Assembly (NCBI GenBank): GCA_036272325.1 | Contig: DATAYY010000018.1 | Coordinates: 4,413 to 68,412 of the forward strand | Direction of reading: 5' to 3' | Origin: Schlegelella_A sp036272325 | GTDB taxonomy: Bacteria; Pseudomonadota; Gammaproteobacteria; Burkholderiales; Burkholderiaceae_C | DNA: 64,000 bases | Shown: in pieces, positions 36,274 to 43,883 of the stretch | Numbering within the stretch: the stretch's first letter is position 1 | Layout: each line of letters opens with the position of its first letter | Made by a program: the position numbers and the translations under genes | The notes under the pieces: generated by a model | Told to the model about the DNA's origin: nothing | The model's input: the letters and a program-made list of their open reading frames with translations, nothing else | The model's database searches: none

Positions 36274-37197
36274 ATGCTTCGCAACCTCCTCGTCGCGGCG
36301 CTCGTCTGTCCGCTGGCCGCCCTCGCCCTCGCGCACGACAAGGACACGACAAGTCCTTTCGACCCCAGCGTCGAGGACCTGACGCTCGATCGCGGCGGGC
36401 CGCCGATGCTCGGCATCCACTGGGCACGCGAGCACGCGGCGAACCACGCGCGGCCGTCCAAGAGCCCGCTGATGACCTACCACGGTGGCAAGATCATGAC
36501 GACTGCCGTGACGCAGGCGATCTTCTGGGGACCAAGCTGGGCGAGCTACAACGGCGACAAGGTCACTGGCCTCGATCTTTGGTATGACGGACACGGTGGC
36601 TCGAACTACGCGAAGACGTCCGACGAGTACACCGGGTCGAACGGCCAAGTCGGGTCGACGACCACGAATATCGGGCACGCGATCGATAGCTCGACGGCGA
36701 GCGGCGGCAACAACACTTCAGTGATCCTTGCCGAGGTCTGCAAGGTGGTGCAGAGCCCCGAGCCGAACGGCAACGGCTACTACGCTGTCTACTCCGAGGT
36801 GAAGCGCGGCGGCGCTCAATACTGCGCCTACCACAGTGCCGGAACCTGCCACGGCATCGCCGTCCAGTTCGCGTTCTTCTTCAACCTCGACGGCGACTCG
36901 GGCTGCGATCCGCAGGACGCGTCGGGGCAGCATTCGCAAGGGCTCGCGGCGCTCGCCAACGTCAGCGGGCACGAGCTGTCCGAAGCGCGCTCGGACCCGG
37001 CGTCGCCGGGCGCCTGGTACGACGGCCAGGGGGCCGAGAACGGCGACAAGTGCGCATGGACCTTCGGCGCGCCGCTCGTCGCATTCCCGAACGGCACACA
37101 GTGGAAGCTGCAAGGCGAGTGGTCGAACGCCGCGTACAACGCCGGCACCGGCTATCCGAACTCGTCGGGACAGCGGGGCTGCCTCTCGGGCAAGTGA
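36274..37197 (+). CDS. Secreted protein with HELSE motif, EXORDIUM/PHI-1-like
   Basis: A 307-residue exported protein. A signal peptide (LLVAALVCPLAALALA, ending near residue 20) precedes a mature chain rich in G, S, N and Y. Landmarks are LMTYHGGKIM (67-75), AIFWGPSW (82-89), several cysteines (C156, C184, C192, C211, C260) and GHELSEARSDP (232-242), followed by AWYDGQGAENGDKCAW. The order of TYHGG, FWG, HELxE and AWYD...DKC resembles the plant EXORDIUM/PHI-1 family and its bacterial relatives. H233, E234 and E237 could bind a metal, but protease activity is not established. ATG 36274 has AGGGA upstream. It probably acts outside the cell. Confidence 0.65.
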   Translation: MLRNLLVAALVCPLAALALAHDKDTTSPFDPSVEDLTLDRGGPPMLGIHWAREHAANHARPSKSPLMTYHGGKIMTTAVTQAIFWGPSWASYNGDKVTGLDLWYDGHGGSNYAKTSDEYTGSNGQVGSTTTNIGHAIDSSTASGGNNTSVILAEVCKVVQSPEPNGNGYYAVYSEVKRGGAQYCAYHSAGTCHGIAVQFAFFFNLDGDSGCDPQDASGQHSQGLAALANVSGHELSEARSDPASPGAWYDGQGAENGDKCAWTFGAPLVAFPNGTQWKLQGEWSNAAYNAGTGYPNSSGQRGCLSGK

Positions 37198-37216
37198 TCG
37201 GCCAGCGCAGCGGCGC

Positions 37217-37222
37217 GACAAT
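37217..37222 (+). promoter_or_regulatory. -10 box GACAAT six bases from the start codon
   Basis: GACAAT is followed by TGCGCC and then the ATG at 37229, with no Shine-Dalgarno sequence. Transcription starting about 6-7 bases after the box would give a leaderless message. The same spacing recurs at 50514, 53788 and 59144. Confidence 0.45.
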
Positions 37223-37228
37223 TGCGCC

Positions 37229-37723
37229 ATGGGCAGGTCGCTACTCGCCGTCGTCCTCTTCGCGCTGACGCTCGCCACGTCGGCGCAAAGCCGACTGCCG
37301 CCCGGCGTCGACGGCGGCACGGGCGGTCCGATGGCGACGCGCAGCGTCGCGCATTACCTCGAGCTCGAACTCGCGCTCGCAGGGGCGCTGCAGGAGCGAC
37401 GGCGCGATGCCCTCATGCCGATGCTCGCGCCCGACTTCGAGACCCGCTCGGCGCAGGCGCTCGACGCGGTCGCCGGTGTCGAAGGGCTCGTCGCGCAGGT
37501 GCTCCCTGGCACGGCGGCACCGCGCGTGCGCGACCTCGCGGTGCGCGAGGTCGGCGACGTCGCCGTCGTCAGCTTCCTTCTCGATCGCACGCCGCACAGC
37601 CCGCACGCAACGCTCTACGTGATCGACGTCTGGCAGCAGCAGACGGGCAAGCTCGTGGCGCGCTACATCTCCGAACCGGTGCGACCGCTGCCGATGCCGA
37701 CGCGGCCGCGCGGGCGCGAGTAG
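37229..37723 (+). CDS. Exported NTF2-like (SnoaL/DUF4440-like) protein
   Basis: A 164-residue protein with a signal peptide (LLAVVLFALTLATSAQS, to about residue 20). The rest reads as an NTF2-like cone fold: an opening helix (LELELALAGALQERRRDALMPML), then beta strands (VRDLAVREVGDVAVVSFLLD and TLYVIDVWQQQTGKLVARY). No catalytic residues can be assigned, and such proteins can bind small ligands or act as enzymes. The start has a -10 box six bases upstream and no ribosome-binding site. It is convergent with the GST gene. Confidence 0.65.
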   Translation: MGRSLLAVVLFALTLATSAQSRLPPGVDGGTGGPMATRSVAHYLELELALAGALQERRRDALMPMLAPDFETRSAQALDAVAGVEGLVAQVLPGTAAPRVRDLAVREVGDVAVVSFLLDRTPHSPHATLYVIDVWQQQTGKLVARYISEPVRPLPMPTRPRGRE

Positions 37724-37765
37724 ACCCGAGGAGAATGCGATCGAGCGCGATCGAGCCGCCGCGCG

Positions 37766-38431
37766 TTAGACGAAAGGCGGCCGCAACTCCTCCGTCGCGA
37801 ACGCACGTTGCACCGCCGGCCGGGCGAGCATGCGCTCGAGCCAGGGCTGCAGATGCGGCCGCGCCCGCGCCGGCCGGTCGAAGCCTCGTGTCCAGCGGCA
37901 GAGCACGGACGCGTACGGGTCGGCGATGCTGAAGCTCGTACCGAGCAGCCACGGACCGCCATGGCGTGCGAACTCGGCGTCGAGCTGGTCGAGCAGGCCG
38001 CCGACGGCCGCTTCGGCCCTCGCCTTGACGACTGCGGCGCCGGCAGCATCGCCCACCCAACGGTCGGGATAGAAGTACAGCGAGAGCGCCGGCTGCACGG
38101 TGTTCGCCAGCCACGCGACCCACTTGTACGCGTTCGCTCGCTCGCGCGTGGCGAACGGCGGCAGCAGCCCCACGGCAGAGTGCACGTCGGCGAGATGGAT
38201 GCAGATCGCCGCCGTTTCGTAGAGGACAAGCGGGGCGCCGTCGGCGCCGGTCGAGGCGTCGTCGACCAGCACCGGGATGAGACCGTTGGGGTTGAGCGCA
38301 AGATACGCGGGCGACTTGTGCGCCGCCTGCGCACGATCGACGTAGGCGAGGACGAAGGGGACGCCGATCTCCTCGAGCACGATGTGGACGATGAGGCTCG
38401 CGTTGCCTGGAAAATAGTGCAGCTTCAGCAT
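37766..38431 (-). CDS. Glutathione S-transferase family protein
   Basis: A cytoplasmic GST of 221 residues. The N-terminal thioredoxin fold has MLKLHYFPGNASLIVHIVLEE, where S12 or N10 may contact glutathione. It continues with the cis-proline region LNPNGLIPVLVDD and the glutathione-binding LYETAAICIHLAD. The C-terminal helical domain includes ARHGGPWLLGTSFSIADPYAS, the conserved N-capping box. This fits the broad bacterial beta/theta-like group, and the substrate is unknown. ATG 38431 starts the family's N-terminus exactly. It diverges from the VOC gene across 63 bases that contain CATTGTGATG, a candidate for promoters in both directions. Confidence 0.9.
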   Translation of the reverse strand: MLKLHYFPGNASLIVHIVLEEIGVPFVLAYVDRAQAAHKSPAYLALNPNGLIPVLVDDASTGADGAPLVLYETAAICIHLADVHSAVGLLPPFATRERANAYKWVAWLANTVQPALSLYFYPDRWVGDAAGAAVVKARAEAAVGGLLDQLDAEFARHGGPWLLGTSFSIADPYASVLCRWTRGFDRPARARPHLQPWLERMLARPAVQRAFATEELRPPFV

Positions 38432-38494
38432 GGCGGCCGGATGCGGGCGAAGACCGCATTGTGATGACCCGCAGGCAACGAGGAGGCCTCGGCG

Positions 38495-38935
38495 ATGACG
38501 ACGAACCCAGTTCCGACGACGCGCAGCACGATGATGCCCGCGCTTCGCTACCGCGACGGTGCCGCCGCGATCGAGTGGCTCTGCCGCGGGATCGGCTTCG
38601 AGAAGCATCTCGTCGTCCCCGGCCCTGGGCAGACGATCGCGCACGCCGAGCTCACGCTCGGCGGCGGCATGGTCATGCTCGGCTCGGTCGAGAACGGATC
38701 GGCGTACGGACCGCGCATCCGCCAGCCCGACGAGATCGGCGGCTTCGAGACGCAGAGCGCCTACGTCGTCGTCGCCGATGCCGACGCCGTGTGCGCGCGG
38801 GCGCGCGCCGAGGGCTGGACGATCGTGATCGACATCCACGACGAGGACTATGGTGGGCGCGGCTTTAGCTGCCTCGATCCGGAGGACCGGCTCTGGAACG
38901 TCGGCACCTTCGATCCCTGGGCGAGCGCGCACTGA
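38495..38935 (+). CDS. VOC family (glyoxalase/bleomycin-resistance-like) protein
   Basis: A 146-residue single VOC module pair of beta-alpha-beta-beta-beta units: MMPALRYRDGAAAIEWLCRG, then HAELTLGGGMVMLGS, followed by SAYVVVADADAVCARARAEG and GGRGFSCLDPEDRLWNVGT. This is the pattern of the PhnB/YdfO-like glyoxalase subgroup. Metal ligands are not complete, so a binding or resistance role is as likely as catalysis. The start follows GAGGAGG by 8 bases, a strong site. It is convergent with the nitrile hydratase genes. Confidence 0.85.
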   Translation: MTTNPVPTTRSTMMPALRYRDGAAAIEWLCRGIGFEKHLVVPGPGQTIAHAELTLGGGMVMLGSVENGSAYGPRIRQPDEIGGFETQSAYVVVADADAVCARARAEGWTIVIDIHDEDYGGRGFSCLDPEDRLWNVGTFDPWASAH

Positions 38936-38967
38936 CGGCGATCGCGCCGCCGTCGCGTGCCTTCGCG

Positions 38968-39588
38968 CTACGTTGCCAGCGCGAGATAGCTCTGGAACAC
39001 GCCGACGTGGACGAACGCCGCATCGGCCGCGTTCGGCCACAGCTCGGCGGCGGCGAAGCGGACGTCGTAGGTCGGCTCGTCGGCGGCGGCAACGCCGTGC
39101 GCGGCGGCGTCGGGGAACGGATACGGTGGTGACTCGCCGACGACGACACCACTCTTGCCGCGGATGTAGGCCGGCATGCGGACGTGACCGGGGACGTGGT
39201 CGTTGCGGACCACGACGCGGTCGCCGAGCCGAAAGCGCGCTCCCGCGTCGACGTTCGAGCGCCCCGGCGCGCTCGGCGACGAGAGCGGGAACGCACCGTC
39301 GGCGCGCCGCTCGAGCTCGTCGCGGCTGACGAGGCCTTTTTCGACCAGCAGTGTCGCCAGGCTCGTCAGCGAGCGCTCGTAGTAGCTTGCCGAGAGGTAG
39401 TGCCTCGGCTCCATCCGCTCGATCGCATGGCGGTACTCGTCCATGTTGAAGATACCCGCCTTGACCGCGAGCGAGTAGAGCGCGTTAACGCGCTTTTCCC
39501 AGGCGTCGTGGAACGCCGCCGCGGTCGGCGAATGGCGGACCGCGCCGAACCCCTGCCTGCCGCCGAGGTCGTGGATGCCGTCCATCAC
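38968..39588 (-). CDS. nthB: Nitrile hydratase subunit beta
   Basis: A 206-residue beta subunit. The N-terminal signature MDGIHDLGGRQGFGAV is unmistakable. A helical part (FHDAWEKRVNALYSLAVKAG) follows, then the C-terminal SH3-like barrel (FRLGDRVVVRNDHVPGHVRMPAYIRGKSGVV). It forms the alpha-beta heterodimer with the next gene to hydrate nitriles to amides in the cytoplasm. Its ATG overlaps the alpha stop (ATGA), so synthesis is coupled. Downstream there is no activator (P14K/NhlE-type) gene; the convergent VOC gene follows after 32 bases. Confidence 0.95.
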   Translation of the reverse strand: MMDGIHDLGGRQGFGAVRHSPTAAAFHDAWEKRVNALYSLAVKAGIFNMDEYRHAIERMEPRHYLSASYYERSLTSLATLLVEKGLVSRDELERRADGAFPLSSPSAPGRSNVDAGARFRLGDRVVVRNDHVPGHVRMPAYIRGKSGVVVGESPPYPFPDAAAHGVAAADEPTYDVRFAAAELWPNAADAAFVHVGVFQSYLALAT

Positions 39589-40196
39589 GCAGTCGGCGGC
39601 GCGATGCCGGCGACGCCGATCATCGAATCCTTGGTGACGAGCGACGCCAGTCGCTCCTCGGACCAGCCTTCGGTCCCGGCGGGCCTGAGCGGCAGGACGA
39701 TGTAGCGCGTGTCGGCGGTCGTGTCCCAGACGCGGATCTCGACTTCGGGCGGCAGATCAAGCCCCATCTCCTTCAGCACCGTGCGCGATTCGCGGACGAC
39801 GCGCGCGCGGTACTCGAGATCCTTGTACCAGTCGGGCGGCAAGCCGATGATCGTGAACGCGGTGCACGAGCACAGTGTGCAGCAGATGACGTTCTTCACC
39901 GTCGGCGTGTCCTCGAGGACGACGAGCCGACGGTGGTGGCGCGGCATCTCGAAGCCGAGGCCGGTGACCGCGGCGCGGCCGTCGGCGAGGAGCCGCTCGC
40001 GAAACGCCGGATCGCACCACGCCTTGGCGACGATGCGCGCGCCGTTGTCCGGCACCCAGCGCTCCTCCGCCGCCCGCGTTGCCTCGACGACGAACTCGGC
40101 CGGGTGGTGGCCGTGCTCGGCCAGCACCGACTCGACGGCGTCGACGCGCCGCTCGATCGACGCAAGCGATTTCTTCATCCGGGCAGCTTGGGACAT
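39585..40196 (-). CDS. nthA: Nitrile hydratase subunit alpha, cobalt type
   Basis: A 203-residue catalytic subunit. The metal claw is CTLCSC (C106, C109, C111) within VICCTLCSCTAF. Threonine at the second position is characteristic of cobalt enzymes, serine of iron enzymes. An additional cysteine, C105, directly precedes the claw. Other hallmarks are AWCDPAFRERLLADGRAA, GLPPDWYKDLEYRARVVRE and RVWDTTADTRYIVLPLRP. ATG 40196 has GGAGG 6 bases upstream and a TATACT box at about -39. Claw cysteines are normally oxidised during maturation with an activator protein, and none is encoded nearby. Order alpha-beta. Confidence 0.95.
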   Translation of the reverse strand: MSQAARMKKSLASIERRVDAVESVLAEHGHHPAEFVVEATRAAEERWVPDNGARIVAKAWCDPAFRERLLADGRAAVTGLGFEMPRHHRRLVVLEDTPTVKNVICCTLCSCTAFTIIGLPPDWYKDLEYRARVVRESRTVLKEMGLDLPPEVEIRVWDTTADTRYIVLPLRPAGTEGWSEERLASLVTKDSMIGVAGIAPPTA

Positions 40197-40320
40197 GGCA
40201 CGCCTCCGACCAGACCGGGGTGGGTGGCCAGTATAGGAATCCCGCCCGCGCTTCGCCTATCCTCGACGCGAAGACCGACGCCGCGCCAGCGACGCCGTTT
40301 CACATCCGAGGAGACCGCCG

Positions 40321-41409
40321 ATGAAGGCCGCCGTTCTTCATGCGCCGAACCAGCCGATGACGATCGAGGCCGTCGCGATCGGCAAGCCCCGCCGGCGCGA
40401 GGTCCTCGTGCGCACTGTCGCTGCGGGCCTGTGCCACAGCGACCTGCACTTCATCGAAGGCGCGTACCCAACTCCGATGCCGGTCGTGCTCGGCCACGAA
40501 TCGGCGGGAATCGTCGAGGCCGTCGGCGAGGACGTCACCTATCTCAAGCCCGGCGACCACGTCATCTCGTGCCTGTCGGTCTTCTGCGGCCATTGCGAGT
40601 TCTGCCTCAGCGGCCACCCCTCGATCTGCCAGACGCCCGAGGTCAAGATGCCGCCGGGCGCCGCCAAGCGGCTGACTTGGCAGGGAAGGCACCTCAACCA
40701 GTTCCTCAACCTGTCGTCGTTCGCCGAGCAGATGCTCGTCCACGAGAACGCACTCGTAACAGTGCGCGACGACATGCCGCTCGACCTCGCGAGCCTGATC
40801 GGCTGCAGCGTCGTCACCGGCTACGGCGCGGTCGTGCACACCGCCAAGGTCGAGCCCGGGTCGACGGTCGCGATCTTCGGCGCCGGCGGCATCGGCCTGG
40901 CGACGATCAACGCGGCGCAGATCGCCGGCGCCGGTCGGATCATCGCGATCGACAAGGACCCGTTCAAGCTCGAGCTCGCAACGAAATTCGGCGCCACCGA
41001 CGTCCTCGACGCTGCGGGCAGCGACAACGTCGTCAAGCGCATCGTCGAGCTGAGCGGCGGCGGCGTGCACTATTCGTTCGAGTGCATCGGTCTCAAGTCG
41101 ACCGCCGAGCAGAGCTTTTCGGCGCTGCGCTCGGGCGGCACGGCGACCCTGATCGGCATGATCCCGGTCGGCACGAAGATCGAGCTGCACGGACCCGACT
41201 TCCTGCGCGAGCGCAGGATCCAGGGCTGCATGATGGGATCGAACCGCTTCCGCACCGACATGCCACGCCTGATCGAGTTCTACCTGCGGGGGCGGCTGCA
41301 CCTGCAGGAAATGGTGTCGGCGCGAATCCGGCTCGACCAGATCAACGAAGGCTTCGCCGCGCTCAAGGCTGGCGGCGTCGCCCGCAGCGTGATCGTCTTC
41401 GCGCCATAA
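40321..41409 (+). CDS. Zinc-dependent alcohol dehydrogenase (class III-like MDR)
   Basis: A 362-residue medium-chain dehydrogenase. The catalytic zinc site uses C38 and H59-E60 (GHESAG). The structural zinc site is complete at C89, C92, C95 and C103 in CGHCEFCLSGHPSIC. The Rossmann motif FGAGGIGLATINAA is followed by D in IIAIDKDP, so NAD is preferred. It resembles the Zn-dependent alcohol dehydrogenases grouped with class III (formaldehyde/S-hydroxymethylglutathione) enzymes. GAGGAG lies 8 bases before the ATG. It is divergent from nitrile hydratase; the shared 124-base gap contains TATCCT on this strand (40259-40264). Confidence 0.92.
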   Translation: MKAAVLHAPNQPMTIEAVAIGKPRRREVLVRTVAAGLCHSDLHFIEGAYPTPMPVVLGHESAGIVEAVGEDVTYLKPGDHVISCLSVFCGHCEFCLSGHPSICQTPEVKMPPGAAKRLTWQGRHLNQFLNLSSFAEQMLVHENALVTVRDDMPLDLASLIGCSVVTGYGAVVHTAKVEPGSTVAIFGAGGIGLATINAAQIAGAGRIIAIDKDPFKLELATKFGATDVLDAAGSDNVVKRIVELSGGGVHYSFECIGLKSTAEQSFSALRSGGTATLIGMIPVGTKIELHGPDFLRERRIQGCMMGSNRFRTDMPRLIEFYLRGRLHLQEMVSARIRLDQINEGFAALKAGGVARSVIVFAP

Positions 41410-41421
41410 CGCTGCCGCCGT

Positions 41422-43794
41422 TCAGGCCGCGTTCGCGGCGCCGCGCGGCGAGTGATGGTCCATCGCGAGCACCCGCTGCGCCGAGCTGCTGCCCGCCTCG
41501 GCCGCGTCGGCGACCGCGAGCGCCGTCATGTTGACGATCCGGCGCACCGTCGACGACGGCGTCAGCACATGCGCCGGCCGCGCCGCGCCGAGCAGGATCG
41601 GGCCGACCGTGACGCCGTTGCCGCCGGTCATCTTCAGCACGTTGAAGAGGATGTTGGCGGCGTCGAGGTTCGGCAGCACGAGCAGGTTGGCCGCGCCCGA
41701 AAGCATCGACTCTGGCAGGTAGCCCTTGCGCACGCTTTCGGAGAGCGCGGCGTCGCCCTGCAGCTCGCCGTCGGACTCGATCTCGGGAGCACGTTCACGG
41801 AAGATCGCCTGTGCCGCTCGCATCCGTTGCGCCGACGCGCGCGCCGACGAGCCGAAGATCGAATGCGAGAGGAAGGCCACCTTCGGCGGCACGCCGAAGC
41901 GGCGCACCTCGGCGGCGGCCAGCAACGCAATGTCGGCCAGCTCCGCGGCACTCGGCTCCTCGTTGACGAAGGTGTCGGTGATGAAGAGCGTGTAGTTGGC
42001 GAGCATCAGCGCGTTCATCGCCGCCAGAGTGCGCACTCCGGGTTGCTTGCCGATGACGTCGCGCACATGCTCGAGGTGGCCGTCGTAGCGACCGACGAGA
42101 CCGCAGAGCATCGCCTCCGCCTCGCCGCGGTGCACCATCAGCGACGAGATCAGCGTGTTCGAGCGCCGCACCGCCGTCTTCGCCGATTCGGGCGTCACGC
42201 CTTCGCGCGCCATCAGCTTGCGGTACATGTCGGCGTAGCTGCGAAAGCGCGGGTCGTCCTCCGGGTTGCAGAGCTCGAAGTCGCGCCCGGCGACGAGGCG
42301 CAGCCCGGCACGCTCGATCCGCATGCGGATGACCTCGGGCCGGCCGACCAGGATCGGCTTGGCCAGCGCTTCGTCGAGGACGACCTGCACCGCGCGCAGC
42401 ACGCGCTCGTCCTCGCCCTCGGCATAGACGACGCGCGCCGGCCGCGCCTTCGCGGCGGCGAAGACCGGACGCATCACCATCCCGGTCTGGTAGACGAAGC
42501 GGCCGAGGCTTTGCCGATAGGCGTCGAGGTCGGCGATCGGCCGCGTCGCGACACCCGACTCCGCCGCCGCCCGCGCCACCGCCGGCGCGATGCGCAGGAT
42601 CAATCGAACGTCGAACGGCGTCGGGATGATGTATTCGGGGCCGAACTTCAGCTCCTTGTCCTGGTACGCGGCGGCGACCTCGTCGCTCGCCTCTGCCTTG
42701 GCGAGCGCTGCGATCTCGCGCACACAGGCGAGCTTCATCGCCTCGGTAATCTTGGTCGCGCCGCAGTCGAGCGCGCCTCGGAAGATGTAGGGAAAGCAGA
42801 GGACGTTGTTGACCTGGTTCGGATAGTCGCTGCGCCCGGTCGCGATGATGCAATCGGGCCGCGCCTCTTTCGCCAGCTCGGGGCGGATCTCGGGCTCGGG
42901 GTTGGCGAGCGCGAGGATGATTGGCCTGGCGGCCATGCTCTTGACCATCTCGGCGGTCATGACGCCCGCGGTCGAGCAGCCGAGAAAGACGTCGGCGCCG
43001 CGAACGATGTCGGCCAGCGTCCTGGCCTCGGTGCGCTGGCAATAGCGGTGCTTGCTCTCGTCGAGCTTGCCAGCCTTGAAGTCGTCGCGGTCCTCGCGGA
43101 TGACGCCCTTGCTGTCGGCGACGAAGATGTGCTCGCGCTTGATGCCAAGGCCGACCATGACGTCGAGGCAGGCGATCGCCGCCGCGCCGGCGCCGGAGAC
43201 CGCGAGCCTGATCTCTGCGATGGGCTTGCCGACCAGCTCGAGGCCGTTGAGCACCGCCGCCGCCGAGATGATCGCGGTGCCGTGCTGGTCGTCGTGGAAG
43301 ACCGGGATGTTCATCCGCTCACGGAGCTTTTTCTCGATGTAGAAACACTCGGGCGCCTTGATGTCTTCGAGGTTGACGCCGCCCAGCGTCGGCTCGAGAG
43401 CGGCGATGATGTCGACCAGCTTGTCGGGGTTGCGCTCGGCGAGCTCGATGTCGAAGACGTCGATGCCGGCGAACTTCTTGAACAGGCACCCCTTGCCTTC
43501 CATCACCGGCTTGCCGGCGAGCGGGCCGATGTCGCCCAGGCCGAGCACGGCGGTGCCGTTGGTGACGACGCCGACCAGATTGGCGCGCGACGTGAAGTCG
43601 GCCGCGAGCGCCGGCTCCTTCTCGATCGCCAGGCACGCATAGGCGACGCCGGGCGAGTAAGCGAGCGAGAGGTCGCGCTGGTTGAACAGCGGCTTGGTCG
43701 GCGCGATCGAGATCTTGCCCGGCGTCGGCGCGCGGTGGTATTCGAGCGCAGCGTCGCGCAGGGCGATCTCGGCGTCAGACAGGGGCTGGGCCAT
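41422..43794 (-). CDS. maeB: NADP-dependent malic enzyme with phosphotransacetylase-like domain
   Basis: A 790-residue fusion typical of MaeB. Residues 1 to about 430 form the malic enzyme, which decarboxylates malate to pyruvate with NADPH formation: TKPLFNQRDLSLAYSPGVAY, VFHDDQHGTAII and the cofactor motif RLAVSGAGAAAIACLD. Residues about 440-780 resemble phosphotransacetylase (RVVYAEGEDERVLRAVQVV, then GNGVTVGPILLG). In studied relatives that domain is inactive in catalysis and senses acetyl-CoA. ATG 43794 has GGAG upstream; a GTG 15 bases earlier is unlikely. The promoter region carries the CTAGCCTAGCGCGG element. Confidence 0.96.
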   Translation of the reverse strand: MAQPLSDAEIALRDAALEYHRAPTPGKISIAPTKPLFNQRDLSLAYSPGVAYACLAIEKEPALAADFTSRANLVGVVTNGTAVLGLGDIGPLAGKPVMEGKGCLFKKFAGIDVFDIELAERNPDKLVDIIAALEPTLGGVNLEDIKAPECFYIEKKLRERMNIPVFHDDQHGTAIISAAAVLNGLELVGKPIAEIRLAVSGAGAAAIACLDVMVGLGIKREHIFVADSKGVIREDRDDFKAGKLDESKHRYCQRTEARTLADIVRGADVFLGCSTAGVMTAEMVKSMAARPIILALANPEPEIRPELAKEARPDCIIATGRSDYPNQVNNVLCFPYIFRGALDCGATKITEAMKLACVREIAALAKAEASDEVAAAYQDKELKFGPEYIIPTPFDVRLILRIAPAVARAAAESGVATRPIADLDAYRQSLGRFVYQTGMVMRPVFAAAKARPARVVYAEGEDERVLRAVQVVLDEALAKPILVGRPEVIRMRIERAGLRLVAGRDFELCNPEDDPRFRSYADMYRKLMAREGVTPESAKTAVRRSNTLISSLMVHRGEAEAMLCGLVGRYDGHLEHVRDVIGKQPGVRTLAAMNALMLANYTLFITDTFVNEEPSAAELADIALLAAAEVRRFGVPPKVAFLSHSIFGSSARASAQRMRAAQAIFRERAPEIESDGELQGDAALSESVRKGYLPESMLSGAANLLVLPNLDAANILFNVLKMTGGNGVTVGPILLGAARPAHVLTPSSTVRRIVNMTALAVADAAEAGSSSAQRVLAMDHHSPRGAANAA

Positions 43795-43828
43795 GGCGGG
43801 TGTCTCCACTCTTGTTGCGGATCCGGCC

Positions 43829-43842
43829 CTAGCCTAGCGCGG
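43829..43842 (-). promoter_or_regulatory. Promoter-like element CTAGCCTAGCGCGG upstream of maeB
   Basis: Read on the minus strand this gives TAGGCT as a possible -10 box, 37 bases before the maeB start. Thirteen of 14 bases match the element upstream of lemA (59100-59113), in the same orientation relative to its gene. Confidence 0.4.
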
Positions 43843-43883
43843 AACGGTGTCGGCCGGCTGACGGCGACGACGAGCCCTCGCCC

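Noticed and set aside
37737..37756. Tandem GCGATCGAGC repeat between convergent genes
   Set aside because: Only two copies in very GC-rich sequence with no stem or U-tract; likely chance.
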